From the IMG/VR virus record IMGVR_UViG_3300025769_000013, positions 1 to 50,705 of that record: DNA of 50,705 nucleotides; one strand, written 5' to 3'. The notes below the pieces were generated by a model. That model had not been told where the DNA came from. It was given only the letters and a program-made list of their open reading frames with translations, and made no database searches. The position numbers and the translations under genes were made by a program. Positions 23,715 through 35,100 of this stretch are shown here, piece by piece. Numbering within the stretch: position 1 is the stretch's first letter; each line of letters opens with the position of its first letter. Source of the stretch: a virus.

Positions 23715-26164
23715 TGGCGGTAGCACGGAGAGATTGGATTACAGATCGATTCGCACTGGCAGTCGGAGGTCACAATAGTGGCGATGACGCAGAGTTCATC
23801 GACCCGACCCAGTATGCCGATTCCAAGAACATCACAAATCGTGGTGGCCGGGTGCGTAGTCGTCCACGTTGGGTGAAGAAGGCAGACCTTCCTACCGATC
23901 CCGAGAATGAACTCTACTTCCAGGGGATCACCCACTTCAAATCCCAGGACCAAATCATTCTGAGGGCAAATGGTAGACTCTACAGGCTGGACGAGGCAAC
24001 TGGAGCATCCGTGGATCCACCTTGTGTATTTAATGAGGTCTACAAGCCCAATGTGACCGTCTGGGAGGTTCCTACCGCCCAAGTGGATACAATTACGGTA
24101 ACTGGGTCATCGGGATCAATTACAGTCAATATTGTGGCGACTGTAGAAGGTACTGTTATTGATGAGTCAGTGACAGTGGCGTGGAACACTAATTTGGATA
24201 CGACTTGCACTGATATCGAAACTGCGATCAATGGTGCGGTTTCAGGAATTGAAGATATTGCAGATGCTGTGTCTACTGGAGGAGGAACAGGCGAGATTGT
24301 TCTGACATCGGAAGTCGCTGGGCGAGGGTTTATCACGACTGTATCAAACACTCTTACCGCGACAGTAGAGACCACGACTCCGAACTACCATTTCTATCTA
24401 CCAAATGAAGCAATCCCTCAGGGTGACACTGCTGGACGTCCAGGTTCTCCTGTTTCTGCGGTTGCTCAAGTGGATACCATCACCATTTCTGACGGGACTA
24501 ATTCCCCAGGTGTAAACACGATTGATGTCTATATTGATGGAAACCAGATTACAGCAGGTGCCGTGGATTGGGTGACTAGTCATGCAACAACCGCAACAAA
24601 TTTAGCAACCGCAATCAATGGGGATCCAACCCTAAGCGGAATCGTGACTGCAGACGCATCAGCGGGTGATGGCACATTGACCCTCACTGGAGATTTGAAA
24701 GGCGACAAGTTCTCAGCCTACACCATCAATGGTGGAGATGTCGAATCGAGCATCACAACGACCACCGCACGATCTTTTCCCGAAAACTCAATTTACTACG
24801 ACTGGGATATTCCCGGACTCTTCATTTACAATGGAAGTAGTTGGGTAGACTTTACCGAAGCACTCACCATTGACATCCCCTTGGATGCAAATCCATTGAG
24901 GGAGAAAACCTGGTTTGAAGACGTTGCTGGGACACTGGTGATTCAGGATGGCCAGAAGCAACCAATCCAGTATGATGGCAGTACATGGGATAACCTCACC
25001 ACGGTGCCTGTAGGGACCGCTATGCGATTTGCCAATGGTCGCCTTCACCTTGTGTCCTCTGGGCAACGCAAGACCCTCCAGGTCGGGGATATCCTCCAGA
25101 ACGGCGATGCCAGTACCGCATTAAAATTTACCGAAACGGGTTATCTTCTCGGAGGTGGCTCTTTCGCATTCCCTGATGAAGTGACTGCACTGCATGAGAT
25201 TCCGATCATGGATACAGCTTCTGGCCAGGGGTCAATGGTCATTGGTACAAGTCGGAACACATATTCTCTACGCACCGAAATTACAGACCGTGACCTCTGG
25301 TCTACTGTTGACGGTTTCCTGAGACCGATACTCCCAGGGATTGGAGTAGCAGGTCCGGAATCGTTCGCGACAGTCAATAACGACCTCTATTTCCGGTCAA
25401 CCAATGGTCTGCGATCACTGAGAATGGCAGTGGGTGAACAGCAGTCTCCCGGTTACGGTGGGCTCCACCAGGAAATCCCAGAGAGATTCTATGCGTGGGG
25501 ATTACAACATAATTCTTCAGTACATGCTGGAGATCGATTTATTACCTTGGTCAATCCAAGGGTCCAGAATCACCAGTGGTTGTACGAAGGTGCCGTATCC
25601 ATCAACTTTGAATCGATCAACCGACTGGGTCAGAAGTCAGGAATGTCATTTGATGGGTTCTGGGACTTGCCCGATGACCACTATTTTTATCAAATCTTCG
25701 ATGTGGATGGCATTGCTTACTCCGTAGTAAGCACTCCGACTGGAGATGAACTCTGGGAACTCCAGAAAGATGAAGGCACGTTTGATGGAGAGACTGGACT
25801 AGAGCAGATTCTGGTCACTCGTGAAATGAATGCTGGAGATCCTATGGGATTGAAAACTTTGGGGCGTTTGGATGCTTGGCTTTCCCAAATCCAGGAGAAT
25901 CTGTCACTGGTTTTTGAATATCGTCTCGGCGGAGAACAAGATTGGCGGACCTGGCACACCCTTGCAGTCACCTACTCTGGTAACCAGGATTATCTATCCC
26001 GGTACACCCTACCGACACCTCCAGGAGATAAAATTTCCGGCTACAGCTTCCAGTTTCGTGTAACATGGACGGGACGCTGTAAGATCGACTACCTGCAAGC
26101 CTATTTGAAACCACTGGCAGAGAGCGTCTTTGCCGAACAACTCACTCCAATCACTCTACCGTAA
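23714..26164 (+). CDS. Tail tubular protein B-like nozzle
   Basis: The 816-residue protein has the beta-propeller-like features of podovirus nozzle proteins. It has an early region listing the nodes (DPTQYADSKNITNRGGRVRS), FQGITHFKSQDQIILRANGR, and a later FRSTNGLRSLRMAVGEQQSP. Two similar inserted modules of about 95 residues at roughly 115-215 and 250-345 share VDTITV..GS/GT and TDIETAINGAV-type sequences, probably duplicated Ig-like or fibre domains. It forms the tail tip with the adaptor. Confidence 0.72.
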   Translation: MAVARRDWITDRFALAVGGHNSGDDAEFIDPTQYADSKNITNRGGRVRSRPRWVKKADLPTDPENELYFQGITHFKSQDQIILRANGRLYRLDEATGASVDPPCVFNEVYKPNVTVWEVPTAQVDTITVTGSSGSITVNIVATVEGTVIDESVTVAWNTNLDTTCTDIETAINGAVSGIEDIADAVSTGGGTGEIVLTSEVAGRGFITTVSNTLTATVETTTPNYHFYLPNEAIPQGDTAGRPGSPVSAVAQVDTITISDGTNSPGVNTIDVYIDGNQITAGAVDWVTSHATTATNLATAINGDPTLSGIVTADASAGDGTLTLTGDLKGDKFSAYTINGGDVESSITTTTARSFPENSIYYDWDIPGLFIYNGSSWVDFTEALTIDIPLDANPLREKTWFEDVAGTLVIQDGQKQPIQYDGSTWDNLTTVPVGTAMRFANGRLHLVSSGQRKTLQVGDILQNGDASTALKFTETGYLLGGGSFAFPDEVTALHEIPIMDTASGQGSMVIGTSRNTYSLRTEITDRDLWSTVDGFLRPILPGIGVAGPESFATVNNDLYFRSTNGLRSLRMAVGEQQSPGYGGLHQEIPERFYAWGLQHNSSVHAGDRFITLVNPRVQNHQWLYEGAVSINFESINRLGQKSGMSFDGFWDLPDDHYFYQIFDVDGIAYSVVSTPTGDELWELQKDEGTFDGETGLEQILVTREMNAGDPMGLKTLGRLDAWLSQIQENLSLVFEYRLGGEQDWRTWHTLAVTYSGNQDYLSRYTLPTPPGDKISGYSFQFRVTWTGRCKIDYLQAYLKPLAESVFAEQLTPITLP

Positions 26165-26165
26165 A

Positions 26166-26966
26166 ATGCCCAAGTACGCACTCACACAAAAAGGGACACC
26201 ATCCAGCGATCCAGCACCTACTGCATTGGATGCGTTGCTTACTCAGATCCGCACTTACACGGAGATCGATACCAATTCCGATGACCCAGATAGTGATACT
26301 GTAAGAAGTATCCTGGTCCAGCCTACGGCACCGACTGGAGCAAGTGCGAATGACCTCTGGGTGAAGACACACTCTATTTCAGGAAGACCACTGGGCCTTT
26401 ATACTTACACGGGGACGGAATGGAGAATATTTAGTCAAACGGATTCTGGAACGACAAATAATCGACCAAGTGATGCCGTTGCAGGTGAAGTCTACTGGGA
26501 TACAGATATTAACGTCATGCTAGTGTACACAGGATCGGCGTGGGTTACTCAGGATGGATCTCCAGGAGACATGAAGTATGTGTACATCGATTCTGGCACA
26601 TACGCAGGGTTTGCTACAGGTAAAGCTCGTGCGGAGACCCTGAATCCAGGATGGGAGTATGCGACTGATGCAGAGGGGGCGGTACTGGTTGGTACAGTAA
26701 GTGGAGATTCCGATTCTGATTATCTCACTGCTGGTAATACCTTCGGGTCTCGTGACCATACATTAACAGAAGCAGAGATGCCTGCCCACACTCATGATTT
26801 TGCAATTGATGGAAATAATGGATCTGCGGATGGAACTGTCATTAAATCCTCATCTACTACTCTAAATCCTCATACAAAAACAACCGACTCTACCGGAAGC
26901 GGAGATGCTCACGAAAATCGACAACCATCCTACACCGCATTCTTGATGCGAAAGTTGGGATACTAA
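26166..26966 (+). CDS. Tail fibre or collar protein
   Basis: The 266-residue product ends with LTEAEMPAHTHDF and GDAHENRQPSYTAFLMRKLG, the hallmark of phage tail-collar/microcystin-dependent-protein-like tips. There AHTH and the Asn-Gln-Pro-x-x segment close a trimeric domain. Residues 65-130 hold NDLWVKT and GSAWVTQDGSPG repeats of a fibre shaft. It is likely a receptor-binding or tip protein. ATG 26166 is chosen, just after the nozzle stop, rather than an upstream start inside it. Confidence 0.8.
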   Translation: MPKYALTQKGTPSSDPAPTALDALLTQIRTYTEIDTNSDDPDSDTVRSILVQPTAPTGASANDLWVKTHSISGRPLGLYTYTGTEWRIFSQTDSGTTNNRPSDAVAGEVYWDTDINVMLVYTGSAWVTQDGSPGDMKYVYIDSGTYAGFATGKARAETLNPGWEYATDAEGAVLVGTVSGDSDSDYLTAGNTFGSRDHTLTEAEMPAHTHDFAIDGNNGSADGTVIKSSSTTLNPHTKTTDSTGSGDAHENRQPSYTAFLMRKLGY

Positions 26967-26980
26967 GGAGAGACTGACCA

Positions 26981-27757
26981 ATGGGATTATTTAGTAAACC
27001 AAAAGTACAATACGCTGGAGAAGTCGATGTAGGCAACAGCATGGGCGAGACCTTCTCGCTCAACAATCGATATTTCCAGGATGCCCAGAACTACACCAGT
27101 CGGGTAAATGAGGCAGCACAACAGCAAGCCATAGATCTACTAGAGCAGGCGATGCCTGGAATCTCGAAAGTCCGTGGCCGATTGATGCAGCAACTCAATG
27201 AGGACCTAAACACAAAAGGTCTGCCAAAGGAGGTGGAAGAAAACCTTGCCCGGAAAGCTGCAGAAATGGGAGTGACCCGTGGTACAGGCAATAGCGACTT
27301 TTCCAAATTCTCCGCTCTTCGTGACCTGGGGATTGAACACACAAAGATGGTCGAGTTCCGTAGACGTATGGCGATGTCCAGCATGCAACAACTCTTCCAG
27401 GCTACACCGAAGATCAACCCAATGTCTCCAGCCTCTATGCTCCTGACCCCAGGGACGACTCTACAGGTCCAAGGCCAAAACCTAGACCGCAGACAAGCCT
27501 TCCTTAACGCAAAGGCTCAAGCTGAAGCCCAACATAAAGCAGGAATCATGAACGCAATTGCAGGTGTGGCTGGATTCGCCCTCGGTGGCCCACTCGGGGG
27601 AATGCTCGGCAAGGGTCTAAAGTCGGGAGTTGGTAAGATATTTGGAGGCGGCGGAGGAACACCATCTGTCTCTCCCTCAGTCGGTCAAGGCACGGTAATG
27701 GCTCCCCCATCAGGCGGATGGAACCAAACTTTAGAGAACACCCTTTACGGACCTTAA
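26981..27757 (+). CDS. Putative internal virion or ejection protein
   Basis: The 258-residue protein is helical to about residue 185. A glycine-rich hydrophobic stretch follows (AIAGVAGFALGGPLGGMLGK) with a low-complexity Gly/Pro/Ser tail. Amphipathic, Gly-rich segments of this kind occur in ejected internal proteins of T7- and P22-like phages. Position before two more large helical genes supports this. AAGGAG precedes ATG 26981. Confidence 0.5.
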   Translation: MGLFSKPKVQYAGEVDVGNSMGETFSLNNRYFQDAQNYTSRVNEAAQQQAIDLLEQAMPGISKVRGRLMQQLNEDLNTKGLPKEVEENLARKAAEMGVTRGTGNSDFSKFSALRDLGIEHTKMVEFRRRMAMSSMQQLFQATPKINPMSPASMLLTPGTTLQVQGQNLDRRQAFLNAKAQAEAQHKAGIMNAIAGVAGFALGGPLGGMLGKGLKSGVGKIFGGGGGTPSVSPSVGQGTVMAPPSGGWNQTLENTLYGP

Positions 27758-27759
27758 TC

Positions 27760-29103
27760 ATGGCAGTTTACGCACAAGCACCAGACGCACAACCCAACCC
27801 GGTTGGCACATTCATTAATGCCTTCTCGACTGGGCGTAACCTATTCCAGCAGAAGCAACGTCAAGAGATGGAGATGCAACGTCTTCAGAGAGCGGAGGAA
27901 CGTGCAGTTCGACAAGAGGAAAGGCAGGCAAAGCTTTGGAGTATGCAGATGAACTCGAAAGAGTTGGAGGTCGAGGCATTGGGGCGTCAGGCTGAAGATG
28001 ATATCGCTCGGAGAGATCGTGCCAGTGGAGATTTACCAAGGGCTTTGCAGCAGTTTGAATTGATTGGATCACAGATAGATGCAATGGAGGCGGCGAATGA
28101 AGAGGATGTCCCTGGATATCGGAGTAAGATTGCGACCATGTATGCAAAGCTTGAAGCAATCAAAGGTCGATACAGTCATGTCCAGGGAGATGCTCGGTGG
28201 GCAACTCAATTTGATGATGCCTACTATCAGGTAACCAATAAGCTTTCTCAGAAAGCAGCACCGTTGGAGGCAGTTCTTCCTGGTGCATTCAATAAGTTCC
28301 GAGAAGAGTTTGCATCACTAAAGGGAATTACTGACCTGAATGAGTATGCAGCAAGAGCAGGTGATATTGAAAAACGGTACGCTTACTTTGCTTCAGATCC
28401 CGTCCGTGGCCAGATGTTTGAGTCGATGGTGGATAAAATGGATGAGAATATCAAATCCATGAGAGAGAACCAATTCAAAGCACAGAAAGAGCAGCAAGAG
28501 CTCGAAGGGCTCAAACACTCAAATCAAAAAAAGGAGTTAGAAGTTGAATCTGCGAAGAAGCAGAAGGTTACTGATAAGAACAATGCAGTTAAAAACCAAC
28601 AGAGGTTACTGCAAGAGCGAGATAAGATTAGGCGTTTACGGAATGATATCCAGAATGCTGATTTTGGTGTAGGCGGAACAGGTACTATTATAGAGGCACT
28701 TAAGACAGCTAAAAGGCTCGGCGGAAGAAGTGCTGGTGCATCAATTGCAGACGAAATTGTTTCCGGTGAGTGGTTAAAGAATGTATCTGCTCTAAAGGGT
28801 GCTTTGTCTGATAAAGAAGGTGCAAGACTCGCAATTGCTGGGTTAAAGAGAACTGATGATAAGGCAGTCTGGTTAAGGAAGCTGAATAACCTCATAGCTG
28901 CATTGGATACTGATCGAGCTTTACTAAGTGAACAGGGGATGTGGTATATCGACGAAAAAGGGAAACCTTTTTCATTATCTGAGGGCACTGAGCAGGAAGA
29001 GATCGGCGATAGTGATGTCAATGATCTGCTCGGAGGTGGAGAATATACACCGCCAGAGGAAGAGCCTGATTTCAGTATTTTTGAAGACCCAGAGGGAAAT
29101 TAA
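27760..29103 (+). CDS. Coiled-coil internal virion protein
   Basis: The 447-residue protein is largely alpha-helical, with strong coiled coils at about 25-80 and 245-300 (KEQQELEGLKHSNQKKELEV). A short acidic tail follows. The start ATG 27760 is two bases after the previous stop. With its neighbours it probably forms the internal core delivered with the genome. No enzyme motif is recognised. Confidence 0.55.
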   Translation: MAVYAQAPDAQPNPVGTFINAFSTGRNLFQQKQRQEMEMQRLQRAEERAVRQEERQAKLWSMQMNSKELEVEALGRQAEDDIARRDRASGDLPRALQQFELIGSQIDAMEAANEEDVPGYRSKIATMYAKLEAIKGRYSHVQGDARWATQFDDAYYQVTNKLSQKAAPLEAVLPGAFNKFREEFASLKGITDLNEYAARAGDIEKRYAYFASDPVRGQMFESMVDKMDENIKSMRENQFKAQKEQQELEGLKHSNQKKELEVESAKKQKVTDKNNAVKNQQRLLQERDKIRRLRNDIQNADFGVGGTGTIIEALKTAKRLGGRSAGASIADEIVSGEWLKNVSALKGALSDKEGARLAIAGLKRTDDKAVWLRKLNNLIAALDTDRALLSEQGMWYIDEKGKPFSLSEGTEQEEIGDSDVNDLLGGGEYTPPEEEPDFSIFEDPEGN

Positions 29104-29107
29104 AGCA

Positions 29108-32100
29108 ATGGGATACACAGACACAGAGAAGCAGGAGATTCTAGCAGGGGTTCCTGAGGATGTGAAAAACCGTGCAAGGCAAGGTGATCGTGATGCAATC
29201 GATTTGATTAAAGGGAAAATTTCGGAATGGAAGTCAGTGACGGAATTACCACAGACACAGACTCAAGCTCCAAAAACTCTATCAGATCGATCTCGTGTTA
29301 TTGATCTGGCCAATCAGGATAACTTTAACTGGGATGAGATCTCTGGTCTAATCGATTCTGGTAAGCTTACGGATGAAGTGGTGGAGTTTTTCGCCAGTGA
29401 AGGGTATGGATTGGAGCAGTCCCTTACTGGTGGTCGGATTATCAATATTGGAAAGAAGGGTAACTATATTTCCAGCCCACAAGGGCGGATGCTCAGTAAG
29501 CTGGGAGAGAGTATTTCTTCTGTTGTTACAATACCCTGGCGTGGCCTTGGAGATAATGATCCAACATCCATGTCTAAGGATGATTTCTACAGGTATCTAT
29601 TAAAGCAACCCAAAGATGATTGGGCTCGGACAGGAGTTGAGAAATTAATCCGGAAGCAACTTCAAGAACGGCAACAAGAGGAACAGAAGGCATATGCACT
29701 TCATGGAGAAGATGCGAATGTCGATATGCACGGAAAAGCCGGAGCTTTAAGCCAAAAGAACGAAATCCCAGCACCAACTCCACAGGATTGGTTCCCAGAA
29801 AAGTTTCTGAAATCAGAAGATGGATCATATTCTGCAAACAAGAGTGAATTAAAACGATACAAATCTGTAATCCTGGAGAATGATCCATATGCGGCATCGC
29901 AGGTGGAACAATTGACCGGACGGGCAGTTGCTGACTTTTATTATGCCAAGAAGGAGGAAGACTCCCAGATGCTCGAACGATTAAATCAGCTTCAAGCAGA
30001 AGGAAGGACGCATCTTCATGACCCTGAGGTTTATGATTGGTTTGTCCGCAGGGGTATGGAGAAGACTCAGGACATCACCTTGGGCCAAGCGATTGACGCT
30101 GGTTGGGATATATTAGGACAAGTTTGGCAAGGGTTGGTTGGCTCGGAAGATGGTTCTGGGATTATCAAGGAATTCGGAGATACAGTATTCAAAGACGATG
30201 CTGCTGAGTATCAAGAGTTTGATGAACTGGTTGGAGAGTCATTCCGGGCATTGGGTTCTGACTACCAACTCCTGAGTGAAAATGCAGGCGGATACTTCTT
30301 GGATCTTATTGAAAAGGCGGATGACAAGGATAGTCCTGAAGCTCAGGAGTTGTATCGAAAAGCGAAATCTGAGCGAAATCGTAAGTTCCAGCTCAGGGCA
30401 TTATCAAACCAAGCAGTTTACGCAAGGGCATCCCAGTCATTGGCATTGAGTCAGGGGAAGAATCCCCAGCAGATGCAGAAGAATATTCTAACTGGTACAT
30501 TTACTTTTGATCCGATGAACTTCGTTCCTATGGGAGGTGTATCAAAAAAAGGTGCAGAGGCGACTCTTAGGGCTGGAGTGAATACACTAAATGATGGTGC
30601 ATTGAAGACTGCGAAGATTGCTGCTGACGAAGCATCGAAAGCTATTTCAGATGCACAAAAGGTGTTGATCGATGCAAAGAAAGCGGGGGATGGTGCTGCG
30701 ATCCAATCTGCCAAAAAGACTTATGATGACGCTTTGAAGCAATACGATAATGCTGAGAAGGCGTTAAAGGAGGCATCGACTAAGGTTGATAATATCTACC
30801 AGGAGTTATTGGAAGCAGGCATGCCAAAACTTTCGGGAAAAGCACTGGAGATGATGGGAGCCGCCGGAGAGTGGATCATGAAGAAAGGCGATGAGGCTTT
30901 AGATAATATCGCAGTTAAGATCGCCCCAGGCATGGCAGATGACACAAGACGATTGCTTGAAGGCGGAGTAAAAGTCGGTGTTGCTGCTACGTTAGGAGGG
31001 GCAAGTCTCGGAACTGTAGGTGCAGTCGTCGGAGGCGTATTGTTAGGAAGTCCAGTAGCAAGAGCACTTGCAAGAGATATGCGGTTAATGGGATCACATA
31101 TTGCACTTGGAGCAAGACTTCAGCCTCTACACCGAGCATTGCAAGCGACCACTGATGCAGGAGGAAATGTAATTTCTCCTGCTTCCTTTGGAACAAGAGT
31201 AGCGGCAAGAGGGTACGAGGCGGCATTTCCCTTTGTAGATCCAGTCGCCAGACTCGGAAGTCGAGTTGTTAAAGGAGTTGCCTCCGTGCAAACGGCGGAG
31301 GCGATGGCAATCCAGTCCGCTATCGGTTATTTGGGATCAGGAGGCACTTGGCAAGGTGCAGTGACTGGAGCGACAATGGGTTTTGGCATGGCAGGGTCTT
31401 TTGGTGCTGCTGGAGCACTTACGCCTTTTGGAAGTCAGAAACAGGTCAATCAATTGGCAGCAACGAATGCTAGGCATTACCGTGATATGTTAAAAGGCAC
31501 TCCTACTGGCGACGAGTTTGCAAAGCTACCATTTGAGGATCAGAAAGCAATAGCATGGGCTATGGGCGGTTTCACAGATACCGCACTCAAGATTATCAAT
31601 GACCCAAATGCACCTGCTGGAGCGTATAACCCAGCAAGGAATGAGATCAACATCAATACAGGGCGAAGAGAGTGGACTAAGGAGTTTGCCAGAAATGTAG
31701 CGAAACATGAACACTCTCATTACATCGCAAGGCATGTTGGTGTCCGTGAGAAAATCCTGAAGACTTTGTTGGCGGATGACTTCTCTCTCCAGTCAGGAAT
31801 CTTTGCTAAGAAGGGGAAAGATGGTAAAGCACTGTATAAGCTAGACCGTGATACTATCCGGGAGATCATGCGTAAAAATACGCAAGGTAAGTCTGTCGAT
31901 GAGGTAATGCAGGAACTTGGATTGTCCAGGGAAGCTGTTGAGTCACTTGGTCAGGTGTTGACTGTCGGTGATCGTCGTAGAAATGACGTTTACATTGAAA
32001 CCACTGATGACTTTAAGGACATCACCAATACATATTTGTCAAAACTGGCGGCATCCAACCCCTTTGCCGCCATTGATTTAATCAACAAAGGTGAGAGGTA

Positions 32101-35100
32101 TGTACAGGAGTACATTGCTGAAGAGATTTTTGCAGAACAGGGGGCAGCAGAAATTGCTAACTACACTCCAGCTTATGCGAAAAGCTTTCGACGAGCTGCA
32201 TGGAGAAAAGATTTGGATGCAGCTCTAAGCAACCCCAGGTTCTCAGGCAGGAAAGCAAGTGTGCTGGGGAGAATTGGTGCATTATTTGGATCTGACCAAA
32301 AGATCAACTCTTCTATATTGGGTGCATTTGACTCCATTCCTGAGTTTAAGGAAATATTTGACGGATACAATCACTCCAGGTCAATGAACCGTGACATGCA
32401 ATTGGCCGAATCCAATGCAGACGGGTTAGCACCTTCGGAGATACTTGATCCAAGAGACTGGGATGCGTCAGTCAGCACTCCATCCACTGAGTCCTTGAAG
32501 GCATGGGTCGCCAACGGGATGCTGGATGTAGATCCAAAGACTGGAGTCCCTAAAGGTATTGAAGTTCAGGCAGATGGAAGCTGGAGAGTCCGAGATCCAA
32601 ACCTTATTCGTCAATCTGCGAAAAATGCCGATAAGGCAGCAAAGGAGTTTGGTAGTGAGATAAAGGATTGGCTCGAAGATAACACGCAGCCTCCGAAGTC
32701 TGCCCAAGAGATTAAAGACTCTATCGACAGTCAGGCTCCCCCTCGATCTCAGGCTGAAAAGGATGCTCTGGATGAAGTGAAGAAGAAGATTGATGGAGGG
32801 GTGAAGCAGGATATCGAGAAGGAGATCCGGGTTCAAAAGTCTCAGTCCGTCCAGGCAACCAAGGACTACCTTGATGATGTTAGTCAAATTATCGACGACA
32901 ACATGGCCGATGATGATGTCGTTGCTCCACGGACTACCATTGATGGCCGAACTATTATTGCAGGCAGATACCTTCCTGAAGACCTACTGACACACCTTGA
33001 AAAGTCTGGGAGGTTTAACCCTCATCAATTACAGAACCTCCGCAATTTGAACCAGTATTTGAAGGATGGACTACATGCCACTCCGATTACGGTGATGTAC
33101 CAATCCACGATGCGAGCTGGGAAAGCAAAGCCTATTGCTGCTGCGGAAAAGACTGTCTATGTAACTGGGTTTGAGGTTACTCAGCAAGGAAACTTTATTT
33201 ACCGCATTTGGAACATTGACAAAATCATGACCAATGGGGCTAAGAAGATGAACTCCAAGATTGGTAAACAGCTTTACAATGGTGATATTGGGCAGTTCAA
33301 TCAGGATGTCTACACTTACTTCAATAACTACGCAAAAGGACTTCCTGGAGCTACTGGATTGAGTGCGACCAAGCGAGATTTCATCCGCAAAGCCATTGGT
33401 CTTGCTGACCCTAACACATCCTCTAACTCTGGAAGGACTCCAAACCCATACGCTTGGAATGTCCAGCCGTTAAAAGACGCAAAGGATACAGCGTTAAACT
33501 CCTATAGACTTGATCGCACAAATTGGATTGACCTTGGGAACCCAAGGATGAAGAAACCGCTGGATGCTCCATTGACATCAAGGGAAGGACCAAATCCAGG
33601 TAGTTACCAGCGGATCAGGGAGAATTACCACCCTGGCGACATAGACTACCTTGACGCAGTGGAGTCTGGTGACATGGAGACTGCTCAGAAGATGGTGGAT
33701 GAGGCTGCGAAGAAGGCGGGATGGACTGTATTGGCATGGCATGGCACTACGCAGGGAGCGTTAAAAGGAAACAAGTTTGATCCCAGTAAACAGCAAAGAG
33801 GCTTCATTACTTCCGCAGGGTATTTCACAACAGATAAGCGAGCGGCAGCAGGGTACGCAACCTCTGGAGGGGCGGGACATTACCCAAAAGGCAGCAAAGA
33901 AAGGAAGGCTCTCGAAGGAGGGGAAAGGCCGTACGACCCTTCACTATATAGAGTTTACTTAAAAGGCGACTGGTGGAAGGGTGATATTGATACAGATGCT
34001 CTAGTTGAGGCAGTGAACACTGTAAACAACAAAGGTATTGCCGATGAGTTTGATTTAGAGTGGACCTCGACATGGGATGATAAGGAAGGGTATGCCAGTC
34101 GTACTGACAGTTACCCAGACGTAGTCTTTGATACTCCAGAGGAATGGTTAAGGGACTTTGTCGAGAAAGGTGAGTTTGATTCGTACGTAGGAAACGATAC
34201 GGATGCTATTGGTTCTGAGTCACCTATTGCATTTGTCTTTTCTAATTGGGAAGTTGGTAAAGAATATCTGAATATAACAAAAAAAGATGGAGTTACTTAC
34301 TTTGATAAGGAAACAACCGAAGTTGATGCGTTTTCCGATAATGCAACTACTTATGTCCCCACGAATCCCAACCAGATCAAATCCGCCGACCCCGTGACTT
34401 ATGATGATGCTGGTAGCGTCATTCCGTTGAGTGAGCGATTCAACCCCAAGAGCGACGATATCCGCTATCACCCAGGCACTGACTCCGACTACCTAAAAGC
34501 AGTGGAGTCTGGAGACACTGAGACTGCTCAGAAGATGGTAGACGAGGCTGCGAAGGCTGCGGGGTATAAAGTTGTTTACCATGGGACGACCAAAAAGGGA
34601 TATACCAATATATGGAAGTCAGGAAAACTGAAACCAGATGCAGAACCAGCAGTTTATGTCACCACCGATTCAGAAGGTGGTGGTTATGGAGATGGCACTG
34701 TTCTCCGAATTGGAATTAAAGAAGGTCGATTGGAAATCGATGATGAATTCCCAGGCGGAAGAGAAGATTATCGTGTGGAGGTGGGTTACCAGGGAGAGAT
34801 TCAAATCAAATCCGCCGACCCCGTCACCTACGATGATGCTGGTAACGTCATCCCGCTCTCCGAGCGATTCAACCCGAAGAGTGACGATATTCGCTTCTTC
34901 CCTGGACTCGATGACGAATCCACCAAACGTGCAGGCTTCAACTTCACTGCAGTCTCCGATCGTATTCCTGTCATCCGTGACCTCTACGCGAAGAAAGACT
35001 GGGAAGGACTCAGGGAGATCAATCGATCACTTATCTCCCACGCCCTGGCTGACATCCCCAGAAGTAAACTCAAAGTAACCACAGAGGATATCCATGGTGT

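Noticed and set aside
28524-29021. Minus-strand 165-codon frame inside the coiled-coil gene
   Set aside because: It is a Ser/Phe/Leu-rich shadow typical of antisense to Glu/Lys-rich coding sequence.
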